Source of the DNA: DYCT01 sp051875715
Lineage (GTDB): Bacteria > Bacteroidota > Bacteroidia > Bacteroidales > Bacteroidaceae
NCBI GenBank assembly: GCA_051875715.1
Contig: JBJEHD010000024.1
Span: forward strand, 103,804-167,803
DNA: 64,000 bases
Direction: 5' to 3'
The notes under the pieces: generated by a model
Seen by the model: only the letters and a program-made list of their open reading frames with translations
What the model was told of the DNA's origin: nothing
Database searches by the model: none
Program-made: the position numbers and the translations under genes
Shown here: piece by piece, positions 7,185 through 14,608 of the stretch
Layout: each line of letters begins with the position of its first letter
How positions within the stretch are numbered: the first letter of the stretch is position 1

Positions 7185-8222
7185 ATGACAGAAGACGAAA
7201 AATACATGGCCCGCTGCATCCAACTGGCCTACAACGGACTGACACGCGTACAGACGAACCCCATGGTGGGAGCCGTCATCGTACGGGACGGACGCATCAT
7301 CGGCGAGGGCTACCACGCCCGCTTTGGCGAAGGACATGCCGAAGTCAATGCCGTCCGCTCGGTAAAAGACCCCTCGCTGCTGCCGCAGTCCACCATCTAC
7401 GTCAGTCTGGAGCCATGCGCCCACTACGGAAAGACACCCCCCTGCGCCCAACTGCTGATTGACAAACGCATCCCTCGCGTCGTTGTCGGATGTCAGGACC
7501 CGTTCGCCCAGGTAGCCGGACGTGGCATCCGGATGCTGCGTGAGTCCGGCGTGGAGGTCACCGTCGGAGTGCTGGAGCCGGAATGCCGCCGGCTGCTGCG
7601 CTACTTCGCCACTTATCAATTGGAACGGCGTCCATACGTGACGCTGAAATGGGCTGAATCGGCCGACGGGTTCATCGACGTCCGTCGCGAAGGAGGAAGC
7701 CCCGTGGTCCTGTCCACCCCTCTCACCTCGCTGCTCGTACACAAGCGGCGAGCCGAAGCCAACGCCATCCTGGTAGGCACAAATACGGCCCTGCTGGACA
7801 ATCCCACCTTGACCGTCCGCCACTGGGCCGGCGCATCGCCCCTGCGGGTGGTTGTCGACCGAACGCTACGCCTGCCACAGACGCTCCGCCTCTTCAGCGA
7901 CGGCCTGCCCACCCTCTGTTTCACCTTGAAAGAGCAAGCCTCTACCGCCACCGTCACCTACGTCACGCTGGATCCCGACCGTCCACTCCTGCCCCAGATG
8001 CTGCGCGAACTGCACCGGCGAGGCATCCAGCGGCTATTGGTGGAAGGGGGAGCAAAACTACTGCAAGCGTTCATCGACGAAGGTCTGTGGGACGAGGCTT
8101 ATGCGGAACACGCCTCCATCCGGTTGGGGAGCGGAGTAGCCGCACCACGCATCAGCCGGGCTGCCTTGAGCATAGAGACTTGCTTCGGCGTACCCATCTT
8201 CCACTGGCAGCGTACCGAATAA
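7185..8222 (+). CDS. ribD: Bifunctional riboflavin deaminase/reductase RibD
   Basis: A 345-residue enzyme catalysing the second and third steps of riboflavin synthesis: deamination of the diaminopyrimidine, then NADPH-dependent reduction of the ribose. The N-terminal CDA-type deaminase has the zinc ligands and catalytic Glu in HAEVNA (about residue 51) and PCAHYGKTPPC (about residues 78-88). The C-terminal reductase begins near residue 150 (PYVTLKWAESADGFI) and ends with GGAKLLQAFIDEGLWDE. The start follows AAAAGGAGAAAGG. It is divergent from prmC, with 45 bases between start codons. No other rib genes are adjacent. Confidence 0.96.
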   Translation: MTEDEKYMARCIQLAYNGLTRVQTNPMVGAVIVRDGRIIGEGYHARFGEGHAEVNAVRSVKDPSLLPQSTIYVSLEPCAHYGKTPPCAQLLIDKRIPRVVVGCQDPFAQVAGRGIRMLRESGVEVTVGVLEPECRRLLRYFATYQLERRPYVTLKWAESADGFIDVRREGGSPVVLSTPLTSLLVHKRRAEANAILVGTNTALLDNPTLTVRHWAGASPLRVVVDRTLRLPQTLRLFSDGLPTLCFTLKEQASTATVTYVTLDPDRPLLPQMLRELHRRGIQRLLVEGGAKLLQAFIDEGLWDEAYAEHASIRLGSGVAAPRISRAALSIETCFGVPIFHWQRTE

Positions 8223-8236
8223 CCGGCCCGTATAAC

Positions 8237-8295
8237 AGAAAAGCCCGGCCGCCCCTCAGACAATCGTCTTGAAGAGCGACCGGGCTTTTCTTTCT
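8237..8295. terminator. Bidirectional terminator between ribD and cysS
   Basis: AGAAAAGCCCGG (8237-8248) pairs with CCGGGCTTTTCT (8280-8291), with T-rich DNA on both exits. It separates the convergent ribD and cysS genes. Confidence 0.85.
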
Positions 8296-8314
8296 GCCCA
8301 GGCGGATTCCCGAT

Positions 8315-9790
8315 TTACTTGTTCAACTTCCAGGAGAAACCGTCCTTCGTATCTTTGATTTCGAAACCCAGCGCCGTAAGTTCGTTCCGAATCATGTCGG
8401 ACGTAGCCCAGTCCTTATTGGCCTTCGCCTTCAGGCGCTGCTCCAACAACATGTCCACGACACGTCCGTAAGCAGCTTCGCGACCGCTGGACGAACCTGC
8501 CTCCTTCTGTAAGCCGAGAATCTCGTGCATGAACATCCGGAAGGTCTCCTTCAGATGCGCCAGGTCGTCGGCCGAGATAGTGGCATTGCCAGCCACGATG
8601 TTGTTGACAAGACGGGCGCCATCAAACAAGTGAGCTATCACGATAGGCGAGTTCAAGTCGTCGTTCATGGCCTCGTAGCACTTCTCGCGCAACGACTTCA
8701 CGTCCACCGTCGAGGTGGCGGAAGGCGTAATCTTCTCCAGATTTGCCTCGGCCTCGTTCAAGCGTTCCAGCCCCTTCTCAGCAGCCTGCAAGGCTTCGTT
8801 CCCAAAGTCTACTGTGCTGCGGTAGTGGGCCTGCAAGATGAAGAAGCGAATGGTCATCGGGCTGTAAGCCTGAGTCAACAACGGGTGACTTCCCTGGAAG
8901 AATTCCTCCAGATTGATGAAGTTGTTGTACGACTTGCCCATCTTCTGGCCGTTGATGGTAATCATGTTGTTATGCATCCAATAGCGCACCATGTCGTCTC
9001 CCTGCGAAGCCACCGACTGAGCGATTTCGCATTCGTGATGAGGGAACACCAGGTCCATGCCGCCTCCATGAATGTCGAAGTGATTGCCCAGATACTTGCG
9101 ACCCATGGCCGTACATTCGCAGTGCCAACCCGGGAAACCATCGCTCCACGGCGACGGCCAGCGCATGATGTGTTCAGGCTGGGCACACTTCCACAAGGCG
9201 AAGTCCACGGGGTTGTGTTTCTCGTCCTGTCCGTCGAGTTGACGCGAGGTGTTCAGCACATCGTCGAGGTTGCGGCCCGACAATTTGCCGTAATGATGGT
9301 CTTTATTGTATTTCACCACATCGAAATAAACCGAGCCGTGGCTGACGTAGGCGTATCCGTTATCCAGAATCTGCTTGACCAGCGCAATCTGTTCGATGAT
9401 GTGGCCCGAAGCGAGCGGTTCGATGCTGGGAGGAAGCACATTGAGAGCCTCCATGGCCTTGTGGTAGCGGTTGCGGTAATACTGCGCCACCTCCATCGGT
9501 TCCAACTGCTCCAGACGGGCTTTTTTGGCAATCTTGTCCTCGCCCTCATCGGCATCGTGTTCCAAATGGCCCACATCGGTGATGTTGCGCACGTAACGTA
9601 CCTTGTAGCCCAGATGGGTGAGATACCGGTAGAGAACATCAAACGTGATGGCCGGGCGGGCATGTCCCAGATGGGCGTCACCATACACCGTAGGCCCGCA
9701 CACGTACATGCCCACATGGGGCGCATTCAGCGGAACGAAAGGCACTTTCCTCCGCTCCAGCGTATTATAAATCACTAATTTTTGTTCCAT
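8315..9790 (-). CDS. cysS: Cysteinyl-tRNA synthetase
   Basis: A 491-residue class I aminoacyl-tRNA synthetase that charges tRNA-Cys. The HIGH-type motif is HLGH (about residue 41, in CGPTVYGDAHLGHARP), the KMSKS-type motif is KMGKS (about residues 281-285), and zinc ligands are visible in CGPT, GWHCECTAMG and HHECE. The ATG at 9790 is chosen because the promoter element lies between it and the earlier in-frame ATG. Single gene, with terminators on both sides. Confidence 0.97.
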   Translation of the reverse strand: MEQKLVIYNTLERRKVPFVPLNAPHVGMYVCGPTVYGDAHLGHARPAITFDVLYRYLTHLGYKVRYVRNITDVGHLEHDADEGEDKIAKKARLEQLEPMEVAQYYRNRYHKAMEALNVLPPSIEPLASGHIIEQIALVKQILDNGYAYVSHGSVYFDVVKYNKDHHYGKLSGRNLDDVLNTSRQLDGQDEKHNPVDFALWKCAQPEHIMRWPSPWSDGFPGWHCECTAMGRKYLGNHFDIHGGGMDLVFPHHECEIAQSVASQGDDMVRYWMHNNMITINGQKMGKSYNNFINLEEFFQGSHPLLTQAYSPMTIRFFILQAHYRSTVDFGNEALQAAEKGLERLNEAEANLEKITPSATSTVDVKSLREKCYEAMNDDLNSPIVIAHLFDGARLVNNIVAGNATISADDLAHLKETFRMFMHEILGLQKEAGSSSGREAAYGRVVDMLLEQRLKAKANKDWATSDMIRNELTALGFEIKDTKDGFSWKLNK

Positions 9791-9814
9791 AAGTCGACTG
9801 TATTTCTTAGGGCA

Positions 9815-9822
9815 CAAAGGTA
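9815..9822 (-). promoter_or_regulatory. -7 element upstream of cysS
   Basis: TACCTTTG on the minus strand, 24 bases before the cysS ATG. It follows the pnp terminator closely, which supports separate transcription of cysS. Confidence 0.65.
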
Positions 9823-9840
9823 GGAAAAACCTCCTAATAA

Positions 9841-9879
9841 ACAAAAGAAAAGGCACAAGCCTCAGCCCATGCCTTTTCT
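9841..9879 (-). terminator. Intrinsic terminator after pnp
   Basis: On the minus strand AGAAAAGGCA pairs with TGCCTTTTCT, followed by TTTGTTT. It lies 25 bases past the pnp stop. Confidence 0.8.
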
Positions 9880-9903
9880 CCTTATTTATAGATAACCCTC
9901 TTG

Positions 9904-12042
9904 TTATTTCTTCTTTTCCTGCTTTTCAGGACGCGGCAGAAGCGCCTTGCGCGAAAGTTTGAACTTGCCGGTCTTCGGGTCGATGTCGAGCAACTTCACC
10001 TCGATTTCGTCTCCTTCCTTCAATCCGGCCTCTTCGACCGTCTCCAAACGCTTCCAAGCAATCTCGGAAATGTGGAGCAAGCCGTCCTTGCCCGGCAAGA
10101 ACTCGACGAATGCGCCATAAGGCATGATGGAGCGAATCTTTCCCTTGTAAACCTCGCCCACTTCGGGAACAGCCACGATGGCCTTGATGAGGCGTATGGC
10201 CGTATCGATGGAAGCCTTGTTCGTACCGGCAACTTCGATCTTTCCAACACCGTCCACCTCGTCGATAGTGATGGTGGCACCCGATTCTTCCTGCATTCCC
10301 TGGATAATCTTTCCGCCCGGGCCAATCACTGCACCGATGAATTCCTTCGGAATAGTCATGGTCTCGATGCGCGGAGCGTGGTCCTTGAGGTCGGCGCGCG
10401 GTTCGGCGATGGTCTCGGTGATTTTACCCAAGATGTATTCGCGTCCCTCCTTGGCCTGCAGCAAGGCTTTCTCCAAAATGTCGTACGTAAGGCCGTCGCA
10501 CTTGATATCCATCTGCGTAGCCGTGATACCGTCTTTCGTTCCCGTCACCTTGAAGTCCATGTCGCCCAAGTGGTCTTCATCGCCCAAGATATCGGAAAGA
10601 ACAGCATATTTCTCTTCTCCCGGGTTCTTGATCAGACCCATGGCGATACCCGACACCGGCTTGTGAATCTTCACACCGGCATCCATCAGCGCCAACGTAC
10701 CGGCACATACCGTAGCCATCGACGAAGAGCCGTTCGACTCGAGAATGTCAGAAACCACGCGGACGCAGTACGGATAGTCGGCCGGAATCTGTCCCTTCAG
10801 CGCACGCCAAGCCAAATGGCCGTGACCAATCTCGCGGCGGCCTACGCCACGCTGAGCCTTGGCTTCGCCCGTAGAGAACGGCGGGAAGTTGTAGTGCAAA
10901 AGGAAACGCTCCTTGCCTTGGTTGAGCACATCGTCCACAATCTTCTCGTCGAGTTTCGTACCCAACGTAACCGAGGTGAGCGACTGCGTTTCGCCACGCG
11001 TAAAGATGGCCGAGCCGTGAGGGCCGGGCAGATAGCCTACCTCGCACCAGATGGGGCGGATTTCCGTCGTCTTGCGTCCGTCGAGGCGCTTGCCTTCGTC
11101 CAGGATGCAACGGCGCATGGCCTCTTTCTCCACGTCGTGATAATAGCGGTCGATGAGCGGAGCCTTCGTTTCCAATTCTTCTTCCGTGAACTGAGCCTTG
11201 AATTCATCGCGGATGGCCATGAACGCATCCTCGCGGGCATGTTTGTCGCGATTGCCCTGCTGAGCGATGGCGTATGCCTTGTCGTAGCAGGCATCGTGAA
11301 CAGCCTGACGGAGTTCCTCGTCGTTTTCTTCGTGGCAGTATTCACGCTTAACGGTCTTGCCCACTTCCTCAGCCAGTTCCATCTGGGCCTTGCAATGCAC
11401 TTTGATGGCTTCGTGAGCGAACTTCATGGCCTCGAGCAGGTCTTGCTCGGACACTTCCTTCATTTCGCCTTCGACCATCATGATGTTTTCATACGTAGCG
11501 GCTACCATGATGTCCATATCGGCCTGCTCCAGTTGCTGGAAGGTCGGGTTGATGACGAACTGTCCGTCGACACGGGCCACGCGAACCTCGGAAATAGGTC
11601 CGCCAAACGGGATGTCGGAAACAGACAGTGCAGCCGATGCGGCCAATCCGGCCAACGCATCCGGCATGTCCACGCCATCGGCCGAGAACAAGATGATGTT
11701 GACATACACCTCGGCATGATAGTTGTCCGGGAAGAGCGGACGCAACGCGCGGTCCACCAAACGGCAAGTCAGAATCTCATAGTCCGACGCACGGCCTTCC
11801 CGCTTCGTGAAGCCACCGGGATAACGGCCGAAAGCGGCATATTTCTCTTTATACTCTACCTGTAATGGCATGAAATCTGTACCGGGAACTGCATCCTTGG
11901 CGGCACAAACAGTAGCCAACAGCATGGTGTTTCCCATGCGCAGCATCACAGAACCGTCTGCCTGTTTTGCCAACTTTCCCGTTTCGAGCGTGATGGTTCT
12001 ACCATCGGCCAGCTCGATCGTCTTAACAATAGGGTTAATCAT
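9904..12042 (-). CDS. pnp: Polyribonucleotide nucleotidyltransferase (PNPase)
   Basis: A 712-residue phosphorolytic 3'-5' exoribonuclease of mRNA decay, normally a trimer. Two RNase PH-like domains (about residues 10-230 and 325-545) flank a helical linker. A KH domain follows with the GPGGKII core (about residues 569-575), then an S1 domain (VGEVYKGKIRSIMPYGAFVEF) and a lysine-rich tail. The length is typical. It stands alone, with its own promoter element and terminator. Confidence 0.97.
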   Translation of the reverse strand: MINPIVKTIELADGRTITLETGKLAKQADGSVMLRMGNTMLLATVCAAKDAVPGTDFMPLQVEYKEKYAAFGRYPGGFTKREGRASDYEILTCRLVDRALRPLFPDNYHAEVYVNIILFSADGVDMPDALAGLAASAALSVSDIPFGGPISEVRVARVDGQFVINPTFQQLEQADMDIMVAATYENIMMVEGEMKEVSEQDLLEAMKFAHEAIKVHCKAQMELAEEVGKTVKREYCHEENDEELRQAVHDACYDKAYAIAQQGNRDKHAREDAFMAIRDEFKAQFTEEELETKAPLIDRYYHDVEKEAMRRCILDEGKRLDGRKTTEIRPIWCEVGYLPGPHGSAIFTRGETQSLTSVTLGTKLDEKIVDDVLNQGKERFLLHYNFPPFSTGEAKAQRGVGRREIGHGHLAWRALKGQIPADYPYCVRVVSDILESNGSSSMATVCAGTLALMDAGVKIHKPVSGIAMGLIKNPGEEKYAVLSDILGDEDHLGDMDFKVTGTKDGITATQMDIKCDGLTYDILEKALLQAKEGREYILGKITETIAEPRADLKDHAPRIETMTIPKEFIGAVIGPGGKIIQGMQEESGATITIDEVDGVGKIEVAGTNKASIDTAIRLIKAIVAVPEVGEVYKGKIRSIMPYGAFVEFLPGKDGLLHISEIAWKRLETVEEAGLKEGDEIEVKLLDIDPKTGKFKLSRKALLPRPEKQEKKK

Positions 12043-12074
12043 ACAAGTTTTTTATCTTATTTTCAAAATTCTCG

Positions 12075-12082
12075 CAAAGATA
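12075..12082 (-). promoter_or_regulatory. -7 element upstream of pnp
   Basis: TATCTTTG on the minus strand, 32 bases before the pnp ATG, in an AT-rich leader. No convincing -33 element at the usual spacing. Confidence 0.6.
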
Positions 12083-12175
12083 CATAAATATTCATGCAAC
12101 CTAATGAAAATGAAGTAAAATGTGCTTTCCGATAGGCTTTTTTCAGACTTTGGGCGCAGATGGCGGGCGTTTTGC

Positions 12176-12206
12176 TTTGTAAAACCTCGGCAAAGGCGTA
12201 TCTTTG
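12176..12206 (+). promoter_or_regulatory. Bacteroidota promoter for the thioredoxin-fold lipoprotein
   Basis: TTTG (12176-12179), a 19-base spacer, then TATCTTTG (12199-12206): a full match to TTTG-N19-TAnnTTTG, ending 30 bases before the start codon. Confidence 0.85.
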
Positions 12207-12236
12207 CCCCAACGAAAACAGATTTATTTCATTGAC

Positions 12237-13406
12237 ATGCACCTTATGAGAAAAACCACCAATGGCTTCCTGGCCGGACTGACCATAGCTTTGGCCGCCT
12301 GCACGAGCGAACCGAAATTCCACGTAGAAGGCACCGTGACGGATGCGAACGAACAGACCCTGTACTTCGAAGAACTGGGCATCGAAGGCGTGCAAGCCCT
12401 CGACTCTGTCCGGCTGAACGAGAAAGGCACGTTCCGCTTCTCGGCCCGGAAACCTGAATCGCCCGACTTCTACCGCCTGCGCATCGGCGAAAAGGTCGTC
12501 AACTTCTCCATCGACTCGACGGAAACCATCCGCATCGAAGCGTCGCTGCAGCGTTTTGCAAGCGACTACCGGGTGGAAGGCTCGGAAAACTGCAGCAAGA
12601 TAAAAGAACTGACCCTGCTGCAGCTGGGCCTCCAACAAGACATCGATGCCCTGGCCAAGGCCGCGAAAGAAGGCAGACTGAGCCGCAACGGATTTGAGGA
12701 GTCGATGCGCGACCTGGTACGGAACTACAAGGACACCGTGCGCCTGCACTACATCTATGCCGCCCCCAACCAGACCTACGCGTATTACGCCTTGTTTCAG
12801 GAGGTGGACGGATACCTGCTCTTCGACCCCTACAACGACCGCGACGACGTGAAATGTTTTGCTGCCGTCGCCACCAGCCTGTACAACGCCTACCCGCACG
12901 CCGACCGCTCGAAGCAATTGTACAACATGGTCATCAAGGGGATGAAAAACACCCGTCCGGCCCGACCGGCACAGACCATCGACGAGAGCAAAATCAACCA
13001 ATCCGGCATCATCGACATTGCCTTGAGAGACCTGAAAGGGAACGAACGTCGCCTGAGCGACCTGAAAGGGAAGGTCGTGCTGCTCGACTTCACGGCCTAC
13101 CAGACAGCCGTGTCGGTACCCCACAACTTCATGCTACGCGAACTGTACGACCGATATGCCGCCAAAGGATTCGAAATCTACCAGGTCTCCTTCGACCCGG
13201 ACGAGCATTTCTGGCGCACCTCGGCCGACAACCTTCCCTGGACCTGCGTCTATGAGCCAGCGGGGGTCTACTCAAGCACCGCCGCCATCTACAACGTGCA
13301 GCAGTTGCCCACTTTCTATTTGATAGACCGAAACAGCGAACTCAACGCACGCGACGAGCAGATAAAGGACGTGGAGGCTGCCATCCAGAAATTACTTGCC
13401 CGATAA
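12237..13406 (+). CDS. DUF4369/thioredoxin-fold lipoprotein without CxxC
   Basis: About 389 residues. Two ATGs are possible (12237, or 12246 giving MRKTTNGFLAG); neither has a clear Shine-Dalgarno, and both lie downstream of the promoter. The lipoprotein signal ends in ALAAC, so the protein is probably membrane-anchored on the periplasmic or surface side. Residues ~30-110 resemble DUF4369 (FHVEGTVTDANEQTLYFEEL). The C-terminal part has the TlpA/AhpC-like thioredoxin framework (LKGKVVLLDFTAYQ, GFEIYQVSFD, QQLPTFYLID), but the place where family members have W-C-x-x-C reads TAYQTAVSVPHNF, with no cysteine. It is unlikely to be a thiol oxidoreductase and may be a structural or binding relative. 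A stand-alone gene upstream of greA. Confidence 0.85.
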   Translation: MHLMRKTTNGFLAGLTIALAACTSEPKFHVEGTVTDANEQTLYFEELGIEGVQALDSVRLNEKGTFRFSARKPESPDFYRLRIGEKVVNFSIDSTETIRIEASLQRFASDYRVEGSENCSKIKELTLLQLGLQQDIDALAKAAKEGRLSRNGFEESMRDLVRNYKDTVRLHYIYAAPNQTYAYYALFQEVDGYLLFDPYNDRDDVKCFAAVATSLYNAYPHADRSKQLYNMVIKGMKNTRPARPAQTIDESKINQSGIIDIALRDLKGNERRLSDLKGKVVLLDFTAYQTAVSVPHNFMLRELYDRYAAKGFEIYQVSFDPDEHFWRTSADNLPWTCVYEPAGVYSSTAAIYNVQQLPTFYLIDRNSELNARDEQIKDVEAAIQKLLAR

Positions 13407-13421
13407 AAAGGGGGAAACGGC

Positions 13422-13452
13422 TTGCTACATTCAAAAGAAAAGCCTATCTTTG
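13422..13452 (+). promoter_or_regulatory. Bacteroidota promoter for greA
   Basis: TTG (13422-13424), a 20-base spacer and TATCTTTG (13445-13452). The greA start codon is more than 110 bases downstream, leaving an unusually long leader that contains a hairpin. Confidence 0.75.
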
Positions 13453-13473
13453 CAGCAGATACGAGGAAGAGGG

Positions 13474-13503
13474 TTCCGGCATTCCATGTCGGAATTCTTT
13501 TTT
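13474..13503 (+). terminator. Terminator-like hairpin inside the greA leader
   Basis: TTCCGGCA (13474-13481) pairs with TGTCGGAA (13487-13494, one G-U pair) around a 5-base loop, followed by TTCTTTTTTG. It lies between the greA promoter and greA, about 45 bases from the expected transcription start, so it could stop transcription early and release a short RNA. Confidence 0.65.
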
Positions 13504-13569
13504 GTTTATAAGCCAACCGGCAAAAGAAAGAAAATATTAATTATAGTGTAAAATAAGGAGGAATAAATC

Positions 13570-14034
13570 ATGGCTTACATGTCAGAAGAAGGCTACAAGA
13601 AACTGGTAGCAGAACTCAAAGAACTGGAGACCGTACAACGGCCCAAAATCTCCGCAGCCATCGCCGAAGCACGCGACAAGGGAGACTTGTCCGAGAACGC
13701 AGAATACGATGCCGCCAAAGAAGCGCAAGGCCTGCTGGAGATGAAAATCAACAAGTTGAAAACCATCATCGCCGATGCAAAAATCATCGACGAATCGAAA
13801 CTGAAAACCGACTCGGTGCAAATCCTGAACAAGGTGGAACTGAAGAACGTGAAGAACGGCATGAAGATGACCTACACCATCGTGTCTGAAAGCGAAGCCA
13901 ACCTGAAGGAGGGCAAGATCTCGGTCAGCACGCCGATTGCCCAGGGTCTGCTCGGCAAGAAAGTGGGCGACGTGGCCGAAATCAAAGTTCCGCAAGGCAC
14001 CATCAGCCTGGAAATCGTAAACATATCGTTTTAA
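13570..14034 (+). CDS. greA: Transcription elongation factor GreA
   Basis: A 154-residue protein that rescues backtracked RNA polymerase by stimulating transcript cleavage through the secondary channel. The N-terminal coiled coil carries the family signature with the catalytic acidic tip (DLSENAEYDAAKEAQ, about residues 38-52). The C-terminal FKBP-like domain includes STPIAQGLLGKKVGD. The length is typical. The start follows AAATAAGGAGG. The leader hairpin upstream suggests control by premature termination; a strong terminator follows the stop immediately. Confidence 0.96.
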   Translation: MAYMSEEGYKKLVAELKELETVQRPKISAAIAEARDKGDLSENAEYDAAKEAQGLLEMKINKLKTIIADAKIIDESKLKTDSVQILNKVELKNVKNGMKMTYTIVSESEANLKEGKISVSTPIAQGLLGKKVGDVAEIKVPQGTISLEIVNISF

Positions 14035-14035
14035 C

Positions 14036-14077
14036 AGAAAAGCAAACCCTGCACCCCGGGGTTTGCTTTTCTTTTTA
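14036..14077 (+). terminator. Intrinsic terminator after greA
   Basis: AGAAAAGCAAACCC (14036-14049) pairs perfectly with GGGTTTGCTTTTCT (14059-14072), followed by TTTTAT. It starts 2 bases after the greA stop. Confidence 0.9.
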
Positions 14078-14090
14078 TATCCTTATCACT

Positions 14091-14480
14091 ATGGCAAGTA
14101 TATTCAGCAGAATCATCGCCGGAGAAATTCCGTGCTACAAAGTGGCAGAGAACGACCGCTTCTTTGCCTTCCTCGATATCAATCCGCTGGCCAAAGGCCA
14201 TACGCTGGTCGTGCCCAAGCAGGAAGTGGACTACATCTTCGACCTGGCCGACGAAGACCTGGCCGCCATGCACGTGTTTGCCAAGCAAGTGGCCCGCTCC
14301 ATCGCCAAGGCCATTCCCTGCAAACGAGTCGGCGTGGCCGTATTGGGTCTGGAAGTACCTCATGCCCACATCCATTTGATTCCCTTGAACAAGGAGTCGG
14401 ACATGATTTTCTCCAATCCCAAACTGAAACTGACAGACGAAGAGTTTCAGACCATCGCCGCCGCCATCCGGCAAAACTGA
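14091..14480 (+). CDS. HIT family (histidine triad) hydrolase
   Basis: A 129-residue protein of the HIT superfamily, which hydrolyses or transfers nucleotide phosphoramidates and related compounds. The catalytic triad motif HAHIHL is at about residues 92-97, and the N-terminal pattern (IFSRIIAGEIPCYKV, FLDINPLAKGHTLVVPK) is typical of the Hint branch. The substrate is not predictable. It lies just after the greA terminator with little room for its own promoter, so read-through from greA may express it. Confidence 0.92.
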   Translation: MASIFSRIIAGEIPCYKVAENDRFFAFLDINPLAKGHTLVVPKQEVDYIFDLADEDLAAMHVFAKQVARSIAKAIPCKRVGVAVLGLEVPHAHIHLIPLNKESDMIFSNPKLKLTDEEFQTIAAAIRQN

Positions 14481-14516
14481 CGAGCCAGCCTCGTCCCCTC
14501 CTTTTTTACCACACAC

Positions 14517-14563
14517 AAACAGGGTGGAAGTCCAGACTCGGTACTTCCACCCTGTTTTTATTT
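14517..14563. terminator. Bidirectional terminator between HIT gene and pectinesterase
   Basis: AAACAGGGTGGAAGT pairs perfectly with ACTTCCACCCTGTTT over 15 bases, with an 11-base loop and T/A tracts on both exits. It serves the two convergent genes. Confidence 0.9.
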
Positions 14564-14608
14564 TGGGGCATCAATCAGCCCCCAGTCGGTCATTGACGGT
14601 GTTCGGAC

